From Heterostelium multicystogenum (Eukaryota > Evosea > Eumycetozoa > Acytosteliales > Acytosteliaceae), in NCBI GenBank assembly GCA_003667245.1, contig RCNN01000165.1, forward strand, positions 1 to 45,789: a DNA stretch of 45,789 nt, given 5' to 3'. The notes under the pieces were generated by a model. The model was not told the DNA's origin. It saw only the letters and a list, made by a program, of their open reading frames with translations, and ran no database searches. This document shows, in pieces, positions 34,428 to 44,633 of this stretch (positions are counted from its first letter, which is position 1; every line of letters starts with the position of its first letter). The position numbers and the translations under genes are program-made.

Positions 34428-35130
34428 ATGTCTCAAGATTCTTCACTAAGAAAATTATTGGAAGATGTTAGAGATGATTATAAACAGTTGAAATTATTAT
34501 ATGATGAGTTAAGAGAGAAGAATTTAGATTATGCAATAGATAATATTGATAAAAATAAGAAGATAGAGGAACTAGAGAATTTAATAGAGTTTCTCAAGTC
34601 CCAACTCGAGAGTTTCAAATAACAACTCATCACATGGAAGTAACACTAGTAGTGGTTCAAATGTTAGAAATATAAAAGAAAGAAACAATTCAAATAGCCC
34701 TCTAAAACAACAGCACAATTCTTCCTCCAAATCAAATCATAGTTTCGATGTAAATCAATATACTTCTATTATCAATGAACTCCTATGCTTGAGGCAGGAA
34801 AATGAAGAGTTACATAGGCAGAATGCCAACCTAAAAGAAGAGATTACAGAATTGAAGCAAAAAGAAGATAGGTACAAAACAATTCTAAATGGTTCATTCA
34901 AATCTGATATAAATTCCATATCAACTCTACCCCAGAAACAACATGCTCCTCTGCAAAACATTTCACATCAACCAAACAAACAATTACAAGCTAAAAAAGT
35001 AAATGGAACAAAGAGTGAACAAAATAAAACAAAAGGGGATATCATAGGAAATCAAATTATAGAACTTTTAAAAGAAGATCAACTGGATTTTAGTTTCTTT
35101 AACAATCAAATAATTATCAATAAATATTGA
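34428..35130 (+). CDS. Small coiled-coil protein, unknown function
   Basis: About 233 aa with one frame break. The ATG at 34428 gives MSQDSSLRKLLEDVRDDYKQ; an upstream in-frame start at 34323 would add a hydrophobic stretch not expected in such a protein. Two coiled coils (LKLLYDELREKNLDYAIDN with KKIEELENLIEFLK, and RQENEELHRQNANLKEEITE) flank a Ser/Asn/Gly-rich linker (SNNNSSHGSNTSSGSN). The frame changes in CCC at 34596-34600; with two C the protein continues KSNSRVSNNNSS. The C-terminal 60 residues are Gln/Lys-rich. Probably a scaffold or cytoskeletal protein. No family recognised. Confidence 0.68.
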
Positions 35131-35497
35131 ATTGTATTTCTACACATCAAGAAACAAAAGACCAAAAGATCTTCTCAAAATAGAAATCAATAATAGATCA
35201 TTCATAATCATTGATGCACAATTGATTGGCATGGGAATTACTATGACAGTATTCCATAGAAGAAGAACAAGATATCTTGGCTTGAAGCCCATAGGAGCTT
35301 GGAGAGGTTGGACAAAGATTGGAATAAAATGTCGACATTTTGATTGATCGATTTTACCTTGAGTGTTAGATCCCCCCACTCTTATTTGGGTTGCTTGGTA
35401 AAATGTGAACATGCAAATTCATAAATTAAATTTAATTTACAAAAAGTCATTTGTCATTTTTAAATACAAGTAATAATTGATAGAGATAAGTTATAAA
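35131..35497. other. Intergenic with a predicted hairpin
   Basis: Between the coiled-coil gene and the HAD gene. ORFs on both strands here (35132-35347 and 35140-35412) have no recognisable protein features. A stem-structured segment lies at 35351-35404. Confidence 0.45.
35351..35404. other. Two-stem inverted-repeat segment (possible small RNA or terminator)
   Basis: ATTTTACC (35351-35358) pairs perfectly with GGTAAAAT (35397-35404), and inside it GAGTG (35361-35365) pairs with CACTC (35377-35381). The loop has a C6 run. More GC than flanks. No known RNA family recognised. Confidence 0.3.
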
Positions 35498-36281
35498 ATG
35501 AGTAGTAATAATAGTAGTAGTAATAAAATTGTTGCTTTTGATTGTGGTGGAGTTTTAGGAAGTGATATGAAGTTCACTTTTGTATTGAACCATGTATCTG
35601 AAAATTATCAACATAAACTTGCTGAAGCTCAAAACCTACTACAAAAACAGCTCTGGGCAAGAATTAGAGTGGATGCAAACTACACTGATCGACAGTTCTT
35701 TGAAGACTTTGTTAAGATTCTCGATATCGACTCCAATGATAGACTCATTGATAACTTTGTACAACATACCAAACAAGAGATACGTGCATTAAAACCATCA
35801 CTACAAGTTGCCTGTGATCTGCAAAATAGAGGTATAAGGTAAAATAGCCACCAAGTAATCATCCTACTTGACAATGAACTATTCCTAATATTAAAAATGC
35901 TTTGCTTTTCATTCATGATCAATAAGCATCTATGTTTTGTCCAATCATGGAAAGGATTGGTTTAATCACATCTTTGAGAGTGAAGCTTTGTTTAAGGAAT
36001 CGTTCCCGCATCACGAGAAATTGATCATATCCTATCAATTAGGTTGCTACAAGCCACAACCAGAGATATTCCAACGTGCTTGGGATATCATGTGTAAATA
36101 CGAGTCGGATCACAACAACAATAAATTGTCTGACAAGCACAATGTGTTGTTCATCGATGACAAAATAGACAACATCAATGCTGCCAAGACATTTGGTTGG
36201 CAAGCAGCTCAGTTCAATACCAACATTGAACCACTTGAGAAGCTATCACAAGCAATTGAACACTTCCTCTCGAGTAAATAG
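35498..36281 (+). CDS. HAD-like hydrolase
   Basis: join(35498..35838,35927..36281), 231 aa, intact, 88 bp intron in phase 2. Motif I is IVAFDCGGVLGSD, motif II GISIYVLSNHG across the intron, motif III GCYKPQPEIFQRAW, motif IV HNVLFIDDKIDNINAA. The spacing and cap helices (residues about 20-100) fit class I HAD proteins related to 2-haloacid dehalogenase and the N-domain of epoxide hydrolase. In motif I the second Asp of DxD is Gly (DCG), as in the FDFGGVL branch of HAD hydrolases, so classical DxD phosphatase chemistry is uncertain. Substrate unknown. The leader is Ser/Asn-rich. Confidence 0.85.
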
Positions 36282-36437
36282 ACCGACCATTCGACCAACC
36301 AATCTTTCTTTAAAAGATATTATAAAAGAATTATTATTTTATTAAAACTAATAATCGAATAAACTAATTATCATAGTTTAGTAAATGTTGTTGTTGAAAT
36401 CTTAATATTATTATCTATCTAATGAATAGATATCTAT

Positions 36438-39368
36438 CTAATTGAGTATATATCTGAAGAGTAAAGCGATCAATAACAATAAAACTCCTGCACCTGCTGC
36501 AATCAACTTAATGTCCAATGTATTGCTGTTTGTTGATTTCTTTGTAACTTGTTTGGTCGCGCTTGTTGTTGTTGTTGCTGGCTTGCTAACTTTAGTCTTA
36601 TTAATACTAGAGGTAGTCTTTTCTTTCTTGTTGTTGTTGTTGGCGACTGCTGATACATTGGTTGTGGTGACTGCTGATGATTGTTGTGATTTTGGTTTGA
36701 TTGGTGTCTTGTATTCAATTGGTTCTTCAACTGACAAAGCATGAATCAAAGATGTCTTTTCTTCTTTTTGGTTGCTGTATGTCTTCTTTGTGGTGGTGTT
36801 GCTGTTGGTGTTATTGCTGTTAGTGTTTTCATCTTCTTTTCTCTCTTTCTTTGGCTTCTTTTCTTCGACGACTGTAGTCCACTCAGAGGTGGCAGCAACT
36901 GGTTGAATCTCCTGTACCTTTGCCTTCTTGTCCTGTGATTTAATTTGGAGTGTCAATCTAGTTGATTCTTCTTTGGTAGTTTCGTTGCTCTCGACAACGG
37001 CAACAGCAGCAACTGGGGTAACAGCTGGTTGTTCAACAGCGATGGTCTCCATCAATTTAAGTACATTGTCTTTCTGCTCCCAGAGTGAAACTGGTGCACT
37101 AACAACTGGTGATGAAACTGGTTTAGCTTGTCTCTTTCTCTCTCTTGATTGCTCTGGTTGAGTTGTTGTTGTTGGTGCTGGAGTAGTCTTTGGCTCTTCG
37201 GCCTTTGGTGTTGGAATTGACTCCCAGAAGCTTGACTCGACCTTCTCATCTGAAACCTTCAATGGTCTCTTTTTCTCAGGCTTTTGCTCTTTCTTCTCAG
37301 TCTTTTGTTCCTTTTGTTCTTTTTGTTCCTTTTGTTCTTTCTTTGAAGACTTTTGCTCCTTCTTTTCGATCTTCTGTTCAACTTCCTTTTCTTCTTCGAC
37401 TGGTTTCTTTGGAAGCAAAAGTCCAGTTGCCCAAGCATTGACTGGTGCAGATTCTGTTTTCTTTTGTGGTTCTGCTTGTTTCTCTTTCTTTTCCTTTGGT
37501 TGAGCAGCTGGTTCTGGAGTAGCTTCCTCTTCAACAGTTGCTTGTTCTTGTGCGATATTATTAACAGATGGTGATTTTGGTAACAACAATCCAGTTGACC
37601 ATGCATTGACGGAGGGAGGAATAGTTGGGACTACAACTGGTGCCTTCTTCTCCTCAACAACTACAACTGGCTCCTCAACGACTACAACTGGTTCTTCAAC
37701 GACTGGAACTGGTTCAACTCTCTTAGCAACATATGGAGTCTGCAATGGAGTTGGCTCTTTTCCGAGCAAAATACCTGTTGCCCATGCATTCATACCAACT
37801 GGGATTTCTGGGACTGGGACAGCAGGCTCAGATGGTGTGACAACTGTAGCTTGAACAGGTTGCTGTTGTGGCTGTGATTGTTGTGGTTGATAACTACCCA
37901 AAGTCAATGGCTTTATCTTTCTGAGTTGTGATGCCCATCCAGCATTGTTTCCTACATTTCCATTATTCATATTGTATCCAGGCTTTCCAAATGCATTTGC
38001 GAAAACATTGACTCCATCGTTTCCGTCAGTAGTGTCACTCCAAGACTGGCTATTACTATTGTTTCCAAGTGAACCAAAGCTATTTCCAGTAGCACTATTA
38101 CCACCAAACTGATTGTGGTGATCAAATCCACTATTTCCTCCAGCATTGTTGTTTCCACTCTTTTGGAATTTATAATTCAACTTTTTCTTCTTTTCATCAT
38201 TCTTTTTAAATGTTTTCAATAATATAGTATTCTGCACATAATATTCAATCAATTAATACCTGAGCAATCCGACTGAATCCAGTCCCATCCAATACATACA
38301 TTATGTGATGAATATTTTGTATATTTAACCTTCAATAGATTCTGTATGGCATCTCTCAAACTGTTAACTTTTTCTTGATTCTCAGAGTCACTGTTCCAAA
38401 CACTGATACTAACACCCCAACTTCTAAACGAAATAACAATACCATTCTAAAATAACATATTAATAACTATGGAGTATTCATCGAGTACTCTACATACTGT
38501 TTGGTCATAATTCTCCCATTGTGTAGCAAATACGATTGATGTTACCAATGTAAACCAACTATTCAATACTTTTGCATATTCAATATTATCTTTTAGAATA
38601 TAATTAACAGACTGTAATGTAGGTAGATAATAGTTTGTAAGCTTAAGAATTGGTAATATACTCTTGACTCGGGTGTACCTACATATTTACCACCATCCTT
38701 ATTCTTGGTGCTCTCCCAAGCAGGCTCAATACCATCTTTGAAGATACTGATATTTGTATCCATTGGTGATGTTAAAGATGACCATAATTGCATCAAAGTC
38801 TAAAGTATTGAAATCAATATTAGTATCATTTCATTACTGCCACTATTGTCGATAAATATACATCCTTCTTTCGCCAAATGCAAAAAAAGAAAGATCCAAA
38901 ACTTACCTGAATATTTTTGAATGTTCCAACTCTCTTGAGACTTTGGAGATAAAGGCTGTTTTCATCTGGCTGTTGTGGTTGTACTTGCTGTGTCTTTGAC
39001 TTCTTGGTGTTGTCGTACCAGAGAACCCAGGTCTCGTCGAAAGTTTTGCTTTGATCAATCTCTGCAAACTCGTTTGAAAAATCAAATTGCAAATCAACAG
39101 TGTATTGTGGTTGCTTATTGAAATTGACTGATTTCTTGTGATTGGATTTCTCTATGATTTCACCATCCTCCACCTCCTGTTGTTGCTTAATCTTGGGCAA
39201 TGGAACGACCTGATCGTTTTGACTATCGACAATTTCACCATCCTCCAACTCTTGGGTGGTTTCCTTCTTTAAAATATCATTTGACTTGTGAGAGTTGCCA
39301 GTATCGCTCTCAACCATGACAAACTCATCCTCATCCTCGTCCTGTAGTACATTGAAATAGTTTTTCAT
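36438..39368 (-). CDS. 4EHP/eIF4E-like cap-binding protein with long repeat-bearing tail and C-terminal membrane anchor
   Basis: complement(join(36438..38231,38300..38446,38498..38611,38683..38799,38907..39368)), 877 aa; all four introns are phase 0 and the frame is unbroken. Residues 1-95 are acidic with LEDGEIV and VEDGEII. Residues about 95-285 are an eIF4E domain: ETWVLWYDN, LKRVGTFKNIQTLMQLW, SIFKDGIEPAWES with KNKDGGKY, NGIVISFRSWGVSISVWN. The cap-sandwich Trp-Glu (AWES) is kept; the other stacking position appears to be Tyr (SLYLQSLKR), as in 4EHP/eIF4E2. Residues about 300-850 form a low-complexity tail rich in Asn, Gln, Pro, Val, Lys and Glu, with three NAW(A/S)TG(I/L)LL repeats (near 428, 489, 545) and a KEQ run. 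The last 25 residues, LIAAGAGVLLLLIALLFRYILN, form a tail anchor. It would place a cap-binding domain on a cytosolic membrane face, perhaps to hold or silence mRNAs there. Confidence 0.85.
37407..37796 (-). repeat. Region with three NAW(A/S)TG(I/L)LL(P/G)K protein repeats
   Basis: Coding repeats at about 37758-37796, 37575-37613 and 37407-37442 on the minus strand: MNAWATGILLGK, VNAWSTGLLLPK, VNAWATGLLLPK. They are spaced about 60 residues apart by unrelated low-complexity sequence, so they look like selected short motifs and not a simple repeat. Confidence 0.8.
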
Positions 39369-40425
39369 TCTTTGAAACAAAACTAATTTATTGTATAAAT
39401 TTACAATTATATTTGATTGATTGTCGTTTATATAACAGCTTTGAGTCAATGGAATAGATTTATGTTGTTGTCAAAGTGTGAATCACAACGAAAAAAAATC
39501 ATCCACAGTTGAAAATAAATACAAAAAAACATTTTAATTTTTTCCAAGTCTCCAAAGAAATTTCAAGGTTTCAAAACAATGTGGCTTATAAAGTCAAAAT
39601 AATTCTTTAACCACACTCAGTGTTTCCTTTTTTTTTTTTTTTGAGTACCTTTGTTTGTGCTTGTAGAAGGTATGCTTTTTGGAGATGTAGATTGGACAGC
39701 TGTTAAATGTGTTGTAGCAGCATCAGAGACTTTCATGATCTACTTTGTGGACGTTTTCTTGTTGAAATAGGTGTTGGTGTAGTTGTATTAACAGTAGTAG
39801 TAACCGTCATTTAATTTGTTCTAATATTGAATAGAGGACACTCATATCATTGTCTTTCAGTGCCACTTGGTATGACTTGAAAGTGCGGTTGTTTCCAATC
39901 ATAGCTTCTTGTGAGACCAAAAACTAACCCTGTTATGGTGAGAATACATTTGTTTTCACTAACTTAAATTTCTTCTTATCATTGTCAAATCCCTGCCAAA
40001 ATCTAGTGTATATGATAGAGATTTCGTTATTTTATTTTAAGATTCCCAAAAGAAAGTTGCCAATAGTGCAAGCTATAAACCTGGTTTCATATTATCAATT
40101 AAAAATTACAACAGCTTCTACCGAGCGAAGGTACACAGGACACACAAAATTTGTATTGTATATATTAGATTATGAAGTCTCTGAAATAAAGGTGTATTTC
40201 ATATTAAATAATAGATTTCCTAAATGTATCTAAATTTATACACTATCTAACTATATGTATCCATTTTTAGATATTTGATTGTCTTTGAAACCATCTCTTT
40301 GTTTATCGATTGATAAACTCTCTATCTCTCGTTGGTTGGATGGGTAATTAAAATAAATCTAAATAGTAAATCCAAAAATATTATTTTAATATTAACTAAC
40401 TTCTAAATATACTTTGATATTTTGA
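39369..40425. other. Intergenic with poly-T tract and decayed coding traces
   Basis: Holds the promoter of the 4EHP-like gene, a T15 run (39628-39642), and a short minus-strand coding-like stretch (39807-40001) described separately. An 83-codon plus-strand ORF (39982-40233) shows no recognisable features. Confidence 0.5.
39807..40001 (-). pseudogene. Decayed coding fragment, unidentified
   Basis: On the minus strand one frame reads FWQGFDNDKKKFKLVKTNVF, meets two stops, then reads FLVSQEAMIGNNRTFKSYQ and ends with LYSILEQIK before TGA at 39807-39809. The composition is protein-like and unlike the AT-rich surroundings, but I cannot assign a family. Confidence 0.25.
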
Positions 40426-40834
40426 TTACCTACTTCTCTGCGAATAGTTTTCAAAATACATTCCCATTGGTTCGAGGTGCATATTTATTTCTTTTAAGGT
40501 CATTTCAATTTTTGATTGAAGATAAGCTTTTCGAATTGGAATGAATGATGCTAACAATATCACCAATACGATGATACCAATACCAATGAATTTGACAATG
40601 ACACTCTCTGTAAATACTATTAAAAAACTCCCGATCACCGTTCCAACTAAATATGTAATTATCAAAACAACCCAAATGGAAGATGGCAAAGCATATTTTG
40701 ATATGACATTATTAATTGTATGGATTATATCTTGATATTCAGTTTTCAGATATCACAGATTGACTTAAATTAATTGGATAGTCATCGTCAAATCCTTTAC
40801 GACTTGGTAATAGTGTTAATTTATGTTTATACAT
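40426..40834 (-). CDS. Small two-span membrane protein, unknown
   Basis: About 135 aa with one frame break near 40743. From ATG 40832-40834 the protein starts MYKHKLTLLPSRKGFDDDY, then after the break EYQDIIHTINNVISKYALP leads into two close membrane spans (IWVVLIITYLVGTVIGSFL and FIGIGIIVLVILLASFIP). The tail IRKAYLQSKIEMTLKEIN is an amphipathic helix. Extra T at the break (AACTGAATAT) would explain it. Layout suggests a hairpin membrane protein. A splice near the C-terminus (GTAGGTAAT at 40428) could add another exon; none was confirmed. Confidence 0.55.
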
Positions 40835-41872
40835 TTTAATGATTAATACTTTTTATTACTATATATTTAAAAAAAATAAGAATTTAAATTATTTGGAATT
40901 AATTAAAATTACATGTTTCTATTTAAACTGTGATTCATTTGGTGACTCGAGACGATACAAAAAAGCAAACAAATTTCACAAAACAAACAAATTCAATCTC
41001 TTCAACAAGATCTACTTGTTTTTTGTTAATTTGCGATTTAAGCATTTTTTTATTTTTTTGTGTACCATATAATAATTTATTCAAGGTGATGGGGTGACTA
41101 TCTGATAAATTTGGTTTTTACTGAGGTCTTGCACCCCTTCCTTGTTTAATCCACAAGAATGAGATTAGAAAAATGAATAGTAAAATCTCATACTTATTCT
41201 GGTTGGACAGACACTTACTTCGTAACTCCACAATGGGAATGACTTGTTGTTTCAAATCTTTGCTCCTAAATGATGCCCGTAAAAATACACAACTTTTTTT
41301 TTTTTTTCAAAAAGGAGTCACAAGGGCAAAGCTTAAACAAACTTCAAAAATGTTTGGATTAGTTTGGAAAATTTGATGGCGCAGTTTTGAAGTCATTGCA
41401 GTTTAAACTTCAAATCATCTTTAGGGAACATGCTTTACCTATTTCACCAAAGGACGAAAAATTCTAAAAAAAAACATATGATTTCAGTTCAATCAATTAG
41501 TTAATTAATGATTAATATCACCACATATCTTCTCTGGAGGTTGAAATTGAGATTAGAAAAGATGTAATGTTTCTCCAATTAAATGACTTTTTATCCATAA
41601 GTATTTTTTTGATTGGAGGAACTCAAGTAATTGTTCAAGATATAATATTGTACAATATAGTATGAATTGTAATATTTGAAATTTCACTGCATACTTGGAA
41701 TCTTTGTGGTGATTTGAACTTTAATGTTAATGGTACAGCAGCTACTAATGGGCGGTTCCTTCAGGAAAGTATAAATAGGTGCCTATTGGAAGTTGAAATT
41801 CCTGGATCTTGAAGACACAATTGATATGAAGGTAAAATAATTTGTTCTCCAGCATTGACCTGAATTTCTTTA
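40835..41872. other. Intergenic, gene-poor
   Basis: AT-rich with a T15 run at 41294-41308. ORFs here are short and without features. No RNA gene recognised. Confidence 0.5.
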
Positions 41873-42510
41873 TCATGAAATTGATATATTTCTTTTTACG
41901 TTGGTTGTTGCAGAAGTAGTTGTTGTAGAAGTAGTTTCATGTAATAAAACTGACAATCCTTTTAATAGTTCGAAAGGATTGTTGTTTGGGGTCTGCTCGG
42001 TGGCTGTCACAGGTTGGGAGTTGGTTGAAATTATAAGATTGATTTCATCTTCGGTAGGTGGTTTACCAATATCTATACAGTCACAACAATTAGTTGTAAA
42101 GTATGTGATAGACATCTATATGACTTAATGTTCGATAGTTCAATGGCTTTGACAACATTCTTAGCTGTTATTGTCATGAACTTGTCATTTTGATTATTCG
42201 TCAACCATCTGTTGTTATTGCTACCCAATTAGCACGATCTATATGATTTCTCATCTTAATTGTAAGCTCTCCCATAAGACTGGGAAGATGGGTCTCCTTA
42301 AACTTATACTGAAGGGTGTATAGTTTAACGATTGAAGAAACTCTTAAAGTCTTGTTCTCCAAAGTTGAATGGTATATTTAACATTACAATAAATTTACAA
42401 CATAAATAATCAGAGTCTGTATGGATTTATTGTTGTGCCAATTTGCAGCTTTTTGACATTAAGTGCTCCAATGTTGTGATGTATCTTCAAGTTACTCTTA
42501 CAAAATAAAC
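41873..42510 (-). mobile_element. Decayed hAT-type transposase relic
   Basis: On the minus strand, in order: CKSNLKIHHNIGALNV (like part of a BED finger), then SSIVKLYTLQYKFKETHLPS, MGELTIKMRNHIDRANW, VAITTDGW with TNNQNDKFMTITA, then KAIEL and YRCLSHTLQLIV. The TTDGWT...F..ITA block and the C..HTLQLIV block are the conserved hAT catalytic-core neighbourhoods (first Asp, then CxxH). There are frameshifts, stops (for example at DG-W) and a large deletion between the blocks. A downstream Thr-rich ORF (41873-42115) is in another frame. No terminal inverted repeats or 8 bp target duplications were found by eye. An inactive, old copy. Confidence 0.55.
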
Positions 42511-42828
42511 ACTAAATAAATGTCCAACCATTAGTTTGAATCTCAAGAAAAAATGAAATTATGATTGTCATCCCCCTTATTAGAAATATAGTAATTCTAT
42601 ATTGTGATGTTTTTTGTTTTTACTCTTTTCTGAAATGCTATAAATAATATATTCGACCTTAGGTGCTTCAGCTATACCTATATCTATGGTTATTAAATTT
42701 AAAGGAGAATCTATCTGCAAGGATATTAAAACTTTATTCGTTCAGAAAAATTAAAAAAAATAAATAGGGGCTAACAAAACGTTGAATTCAAAAACTAAAA
42801 ACCAGTGTGATTGTTAACACTTGACAAA
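42511..42828. other. Intergenic
   Basis: AT-rich spacer before the NSUN gene; no feature recognised. Confidence 0.5.
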
Positions 42829-44389
42829 ATGAATGAATATCAAATCTTGGAAAGTGATGGTAGAGATCATATCGATAATGATGTGGTAGAAGTTGATGCA
42901 TCTGGACTAACTGTCATTAAACAGGAGACATCCGGACTGTCCGATTTCTTAAAGAATAAACCAAAGGAGTTTATCGATTTCTTGGTTGAAAAACGATATA
43001 CCCTTTGATTCTTATGATATTAAGGAAATACCTCGCTTCATACGTCTTAACAACAGACTAGTCAACACTGACAGTTTGATTGAGCAATTGGAATCAGAGT
43101 TGAAGACTAAATTGATACCATTGAAATGGTTACCATATTTCTATAGACTACAGGAAAGCGTGGGAATAGCTTCTTCTAAATCGTACGTATATATGGCACA
43201 ATTAGGAAAAGTGTAAAGCATTATTTAGACTAACATTGGTTTGCTTGGCTGCTAGGTATAAGAATGGTTTGATTTATGGTATGGATGCCTCTAGTGGTGC
43301 GGCAATCCTGGCGTTAGATCCTAGGCCAAATGATAATGTGCTGGATATATGTTGTGCTCCAGGTACTAAGCTATCGATGATCGCTGACCTAATGAATGGA
43401 GAAGGAACTGTCACTGGTGTCGATATCAGTCTGCAGCGTTGGCATCATGCAAGACGGTTTTGAAGAAATATAAAGTACCTAATGCAAGACTATTTCAATG
43501 CGATGGTTCTACATTCAATATTAAAGCACGATCAAAGATGATCCTCTACCATTTAAGCCAGAGAAGAAGCAAAAGAAACAAAAACAAGAGCAACCAAATC
43601 AACAAGAACAACTAACTGAACAAAAAGAACAAGAAGCAGATAAAGCTAATGATATCGACAATGACAATACAGAAGAAAAAGAAAAAGAAGATCAGATTAA
43701 AGATGACGAATATAAAAAGAAAACAACGAGCAGCAAAGTCGGTGGGTCTAACAAGAGAAGAGTTTCAAAAAAGAAATCATCAAGGGCAACCTATGATTTG
43801 GATGGGTTATACTTCTGCAATACATTTTATATGCGATATTCAAATGCACAGTTGTATGACAAGGTTATAGTCGATGCAGAGTGTAGCCTTGATGCATCGG
43901 TTCGACATTTACTCCAATACAGTAAGCTGGGTAGAAATTTCCTACCCAATGAGTTAAGTGAACTAACTGATTTGCAGGTATATTTGATAAATCAATACAT
44001 TCAACAAACTCAATTAAAAGTACAACGACTAATTCTTACACTACATATTTATATAGAAACGATTAATACAAACAGGATTTAATTTATTAAAAGTTGGTGG
44101 TAGCTTAGTATATAGTACATGTAGTTTCTGCAAAGTACAGAATGAAGATGTAGTCAAATGGTTATTGGAAAACAACTCAAATGCTAAACTAATACCATGT
44201 TTCGAAACATCAGCACAAGTTAATAATAACAACAACAAAAACAATAGCGAAGATGATAAAAATAACAAAGATGAAAATGAAGAGTTTAAAGTACCATACA
44301 GCAAAGGATTTATAGAGAACACCTATAGATTCTATCCAAAGAATGGAACAAGTGGAATGTTTATATCAAAGTTTACAAAGATATCATAA
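42829..44389 (+). CDS. NSUN/RsmB-family RNA cytosine-C5 methyltransferase
   Basis: join(42829..43182,43256..43977,44076..44389) with breaks near 42990, 43450 and 43535. The N-terminal 140 residues hold the usual pre-domain (WLPYFYRL). Then YKNGLIYGMDASSGAA, the SAM-binding LDICCAPGTKLSMIADLM with GVDIS, motif IV DAECSLDAS, and motif VI GGSLVYSTCSF whose TCS Cys is the nucleophile in this family. Motif IV is DAEC where most members have DAPC. Between VPNARLFQCDGST and DGLYFCNTFYMRY lies an insertion of about 80 residues rich in Lys, Glu and Gln. A second Asn/Asp-rich insertion follows QVNNNNNKNN. The second intron (43978-44075) joins DLQ to GFNLLK one base out of phase, so either its edge or a base is wrong. 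Expected to methylate tRNA or rRNA; subfamily not determined. Confidence 0.8.
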
Positions 44390-44633
44390 ATGCAAAGTAA
44401 ACAAATAAACAAACTTTGACCAAACAGTTTAATAACTTAACAAACACTAATTAATTTTACAAAAAAGTTAGATGGGTTAATATTAATATTTGAATGTGTA
44501 TGAAGTTCTGCAACACTTTTTCATTCATTCATTAGAAGCAATTCACTTATTATGTAAATATATAATTTCTTAAAGTGTATTATTATTATTGTTATTAGTA
44601 TTAGTAAACTTTCTTATTATAAAAGGAATATTA

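Noticed and set aside
35140..35412. 90-codon minus-strand and 71-codon plus-strand ORFs
   Set aside because: Overlapping antisense frames without recognisable features; neither has convincing codon use.
36441..38158. Several plus-strand ORFs opposite the 4EHP-like gene
   Set aside because: They are shadows of the repetitive Lys/Glu/Val/Thr-rich minus-strand exon.
39982..40233. 83-codon plus-strand ORF
   Set aside because: No domain or splice support, and it overlaps a better minus-strand trace; kept only as a note.
41173..41376. 67-codon ORF containing a T15 run
   Set aside because: Its poly-Phe comes from the homopolymer; no protein-like sequence around it.
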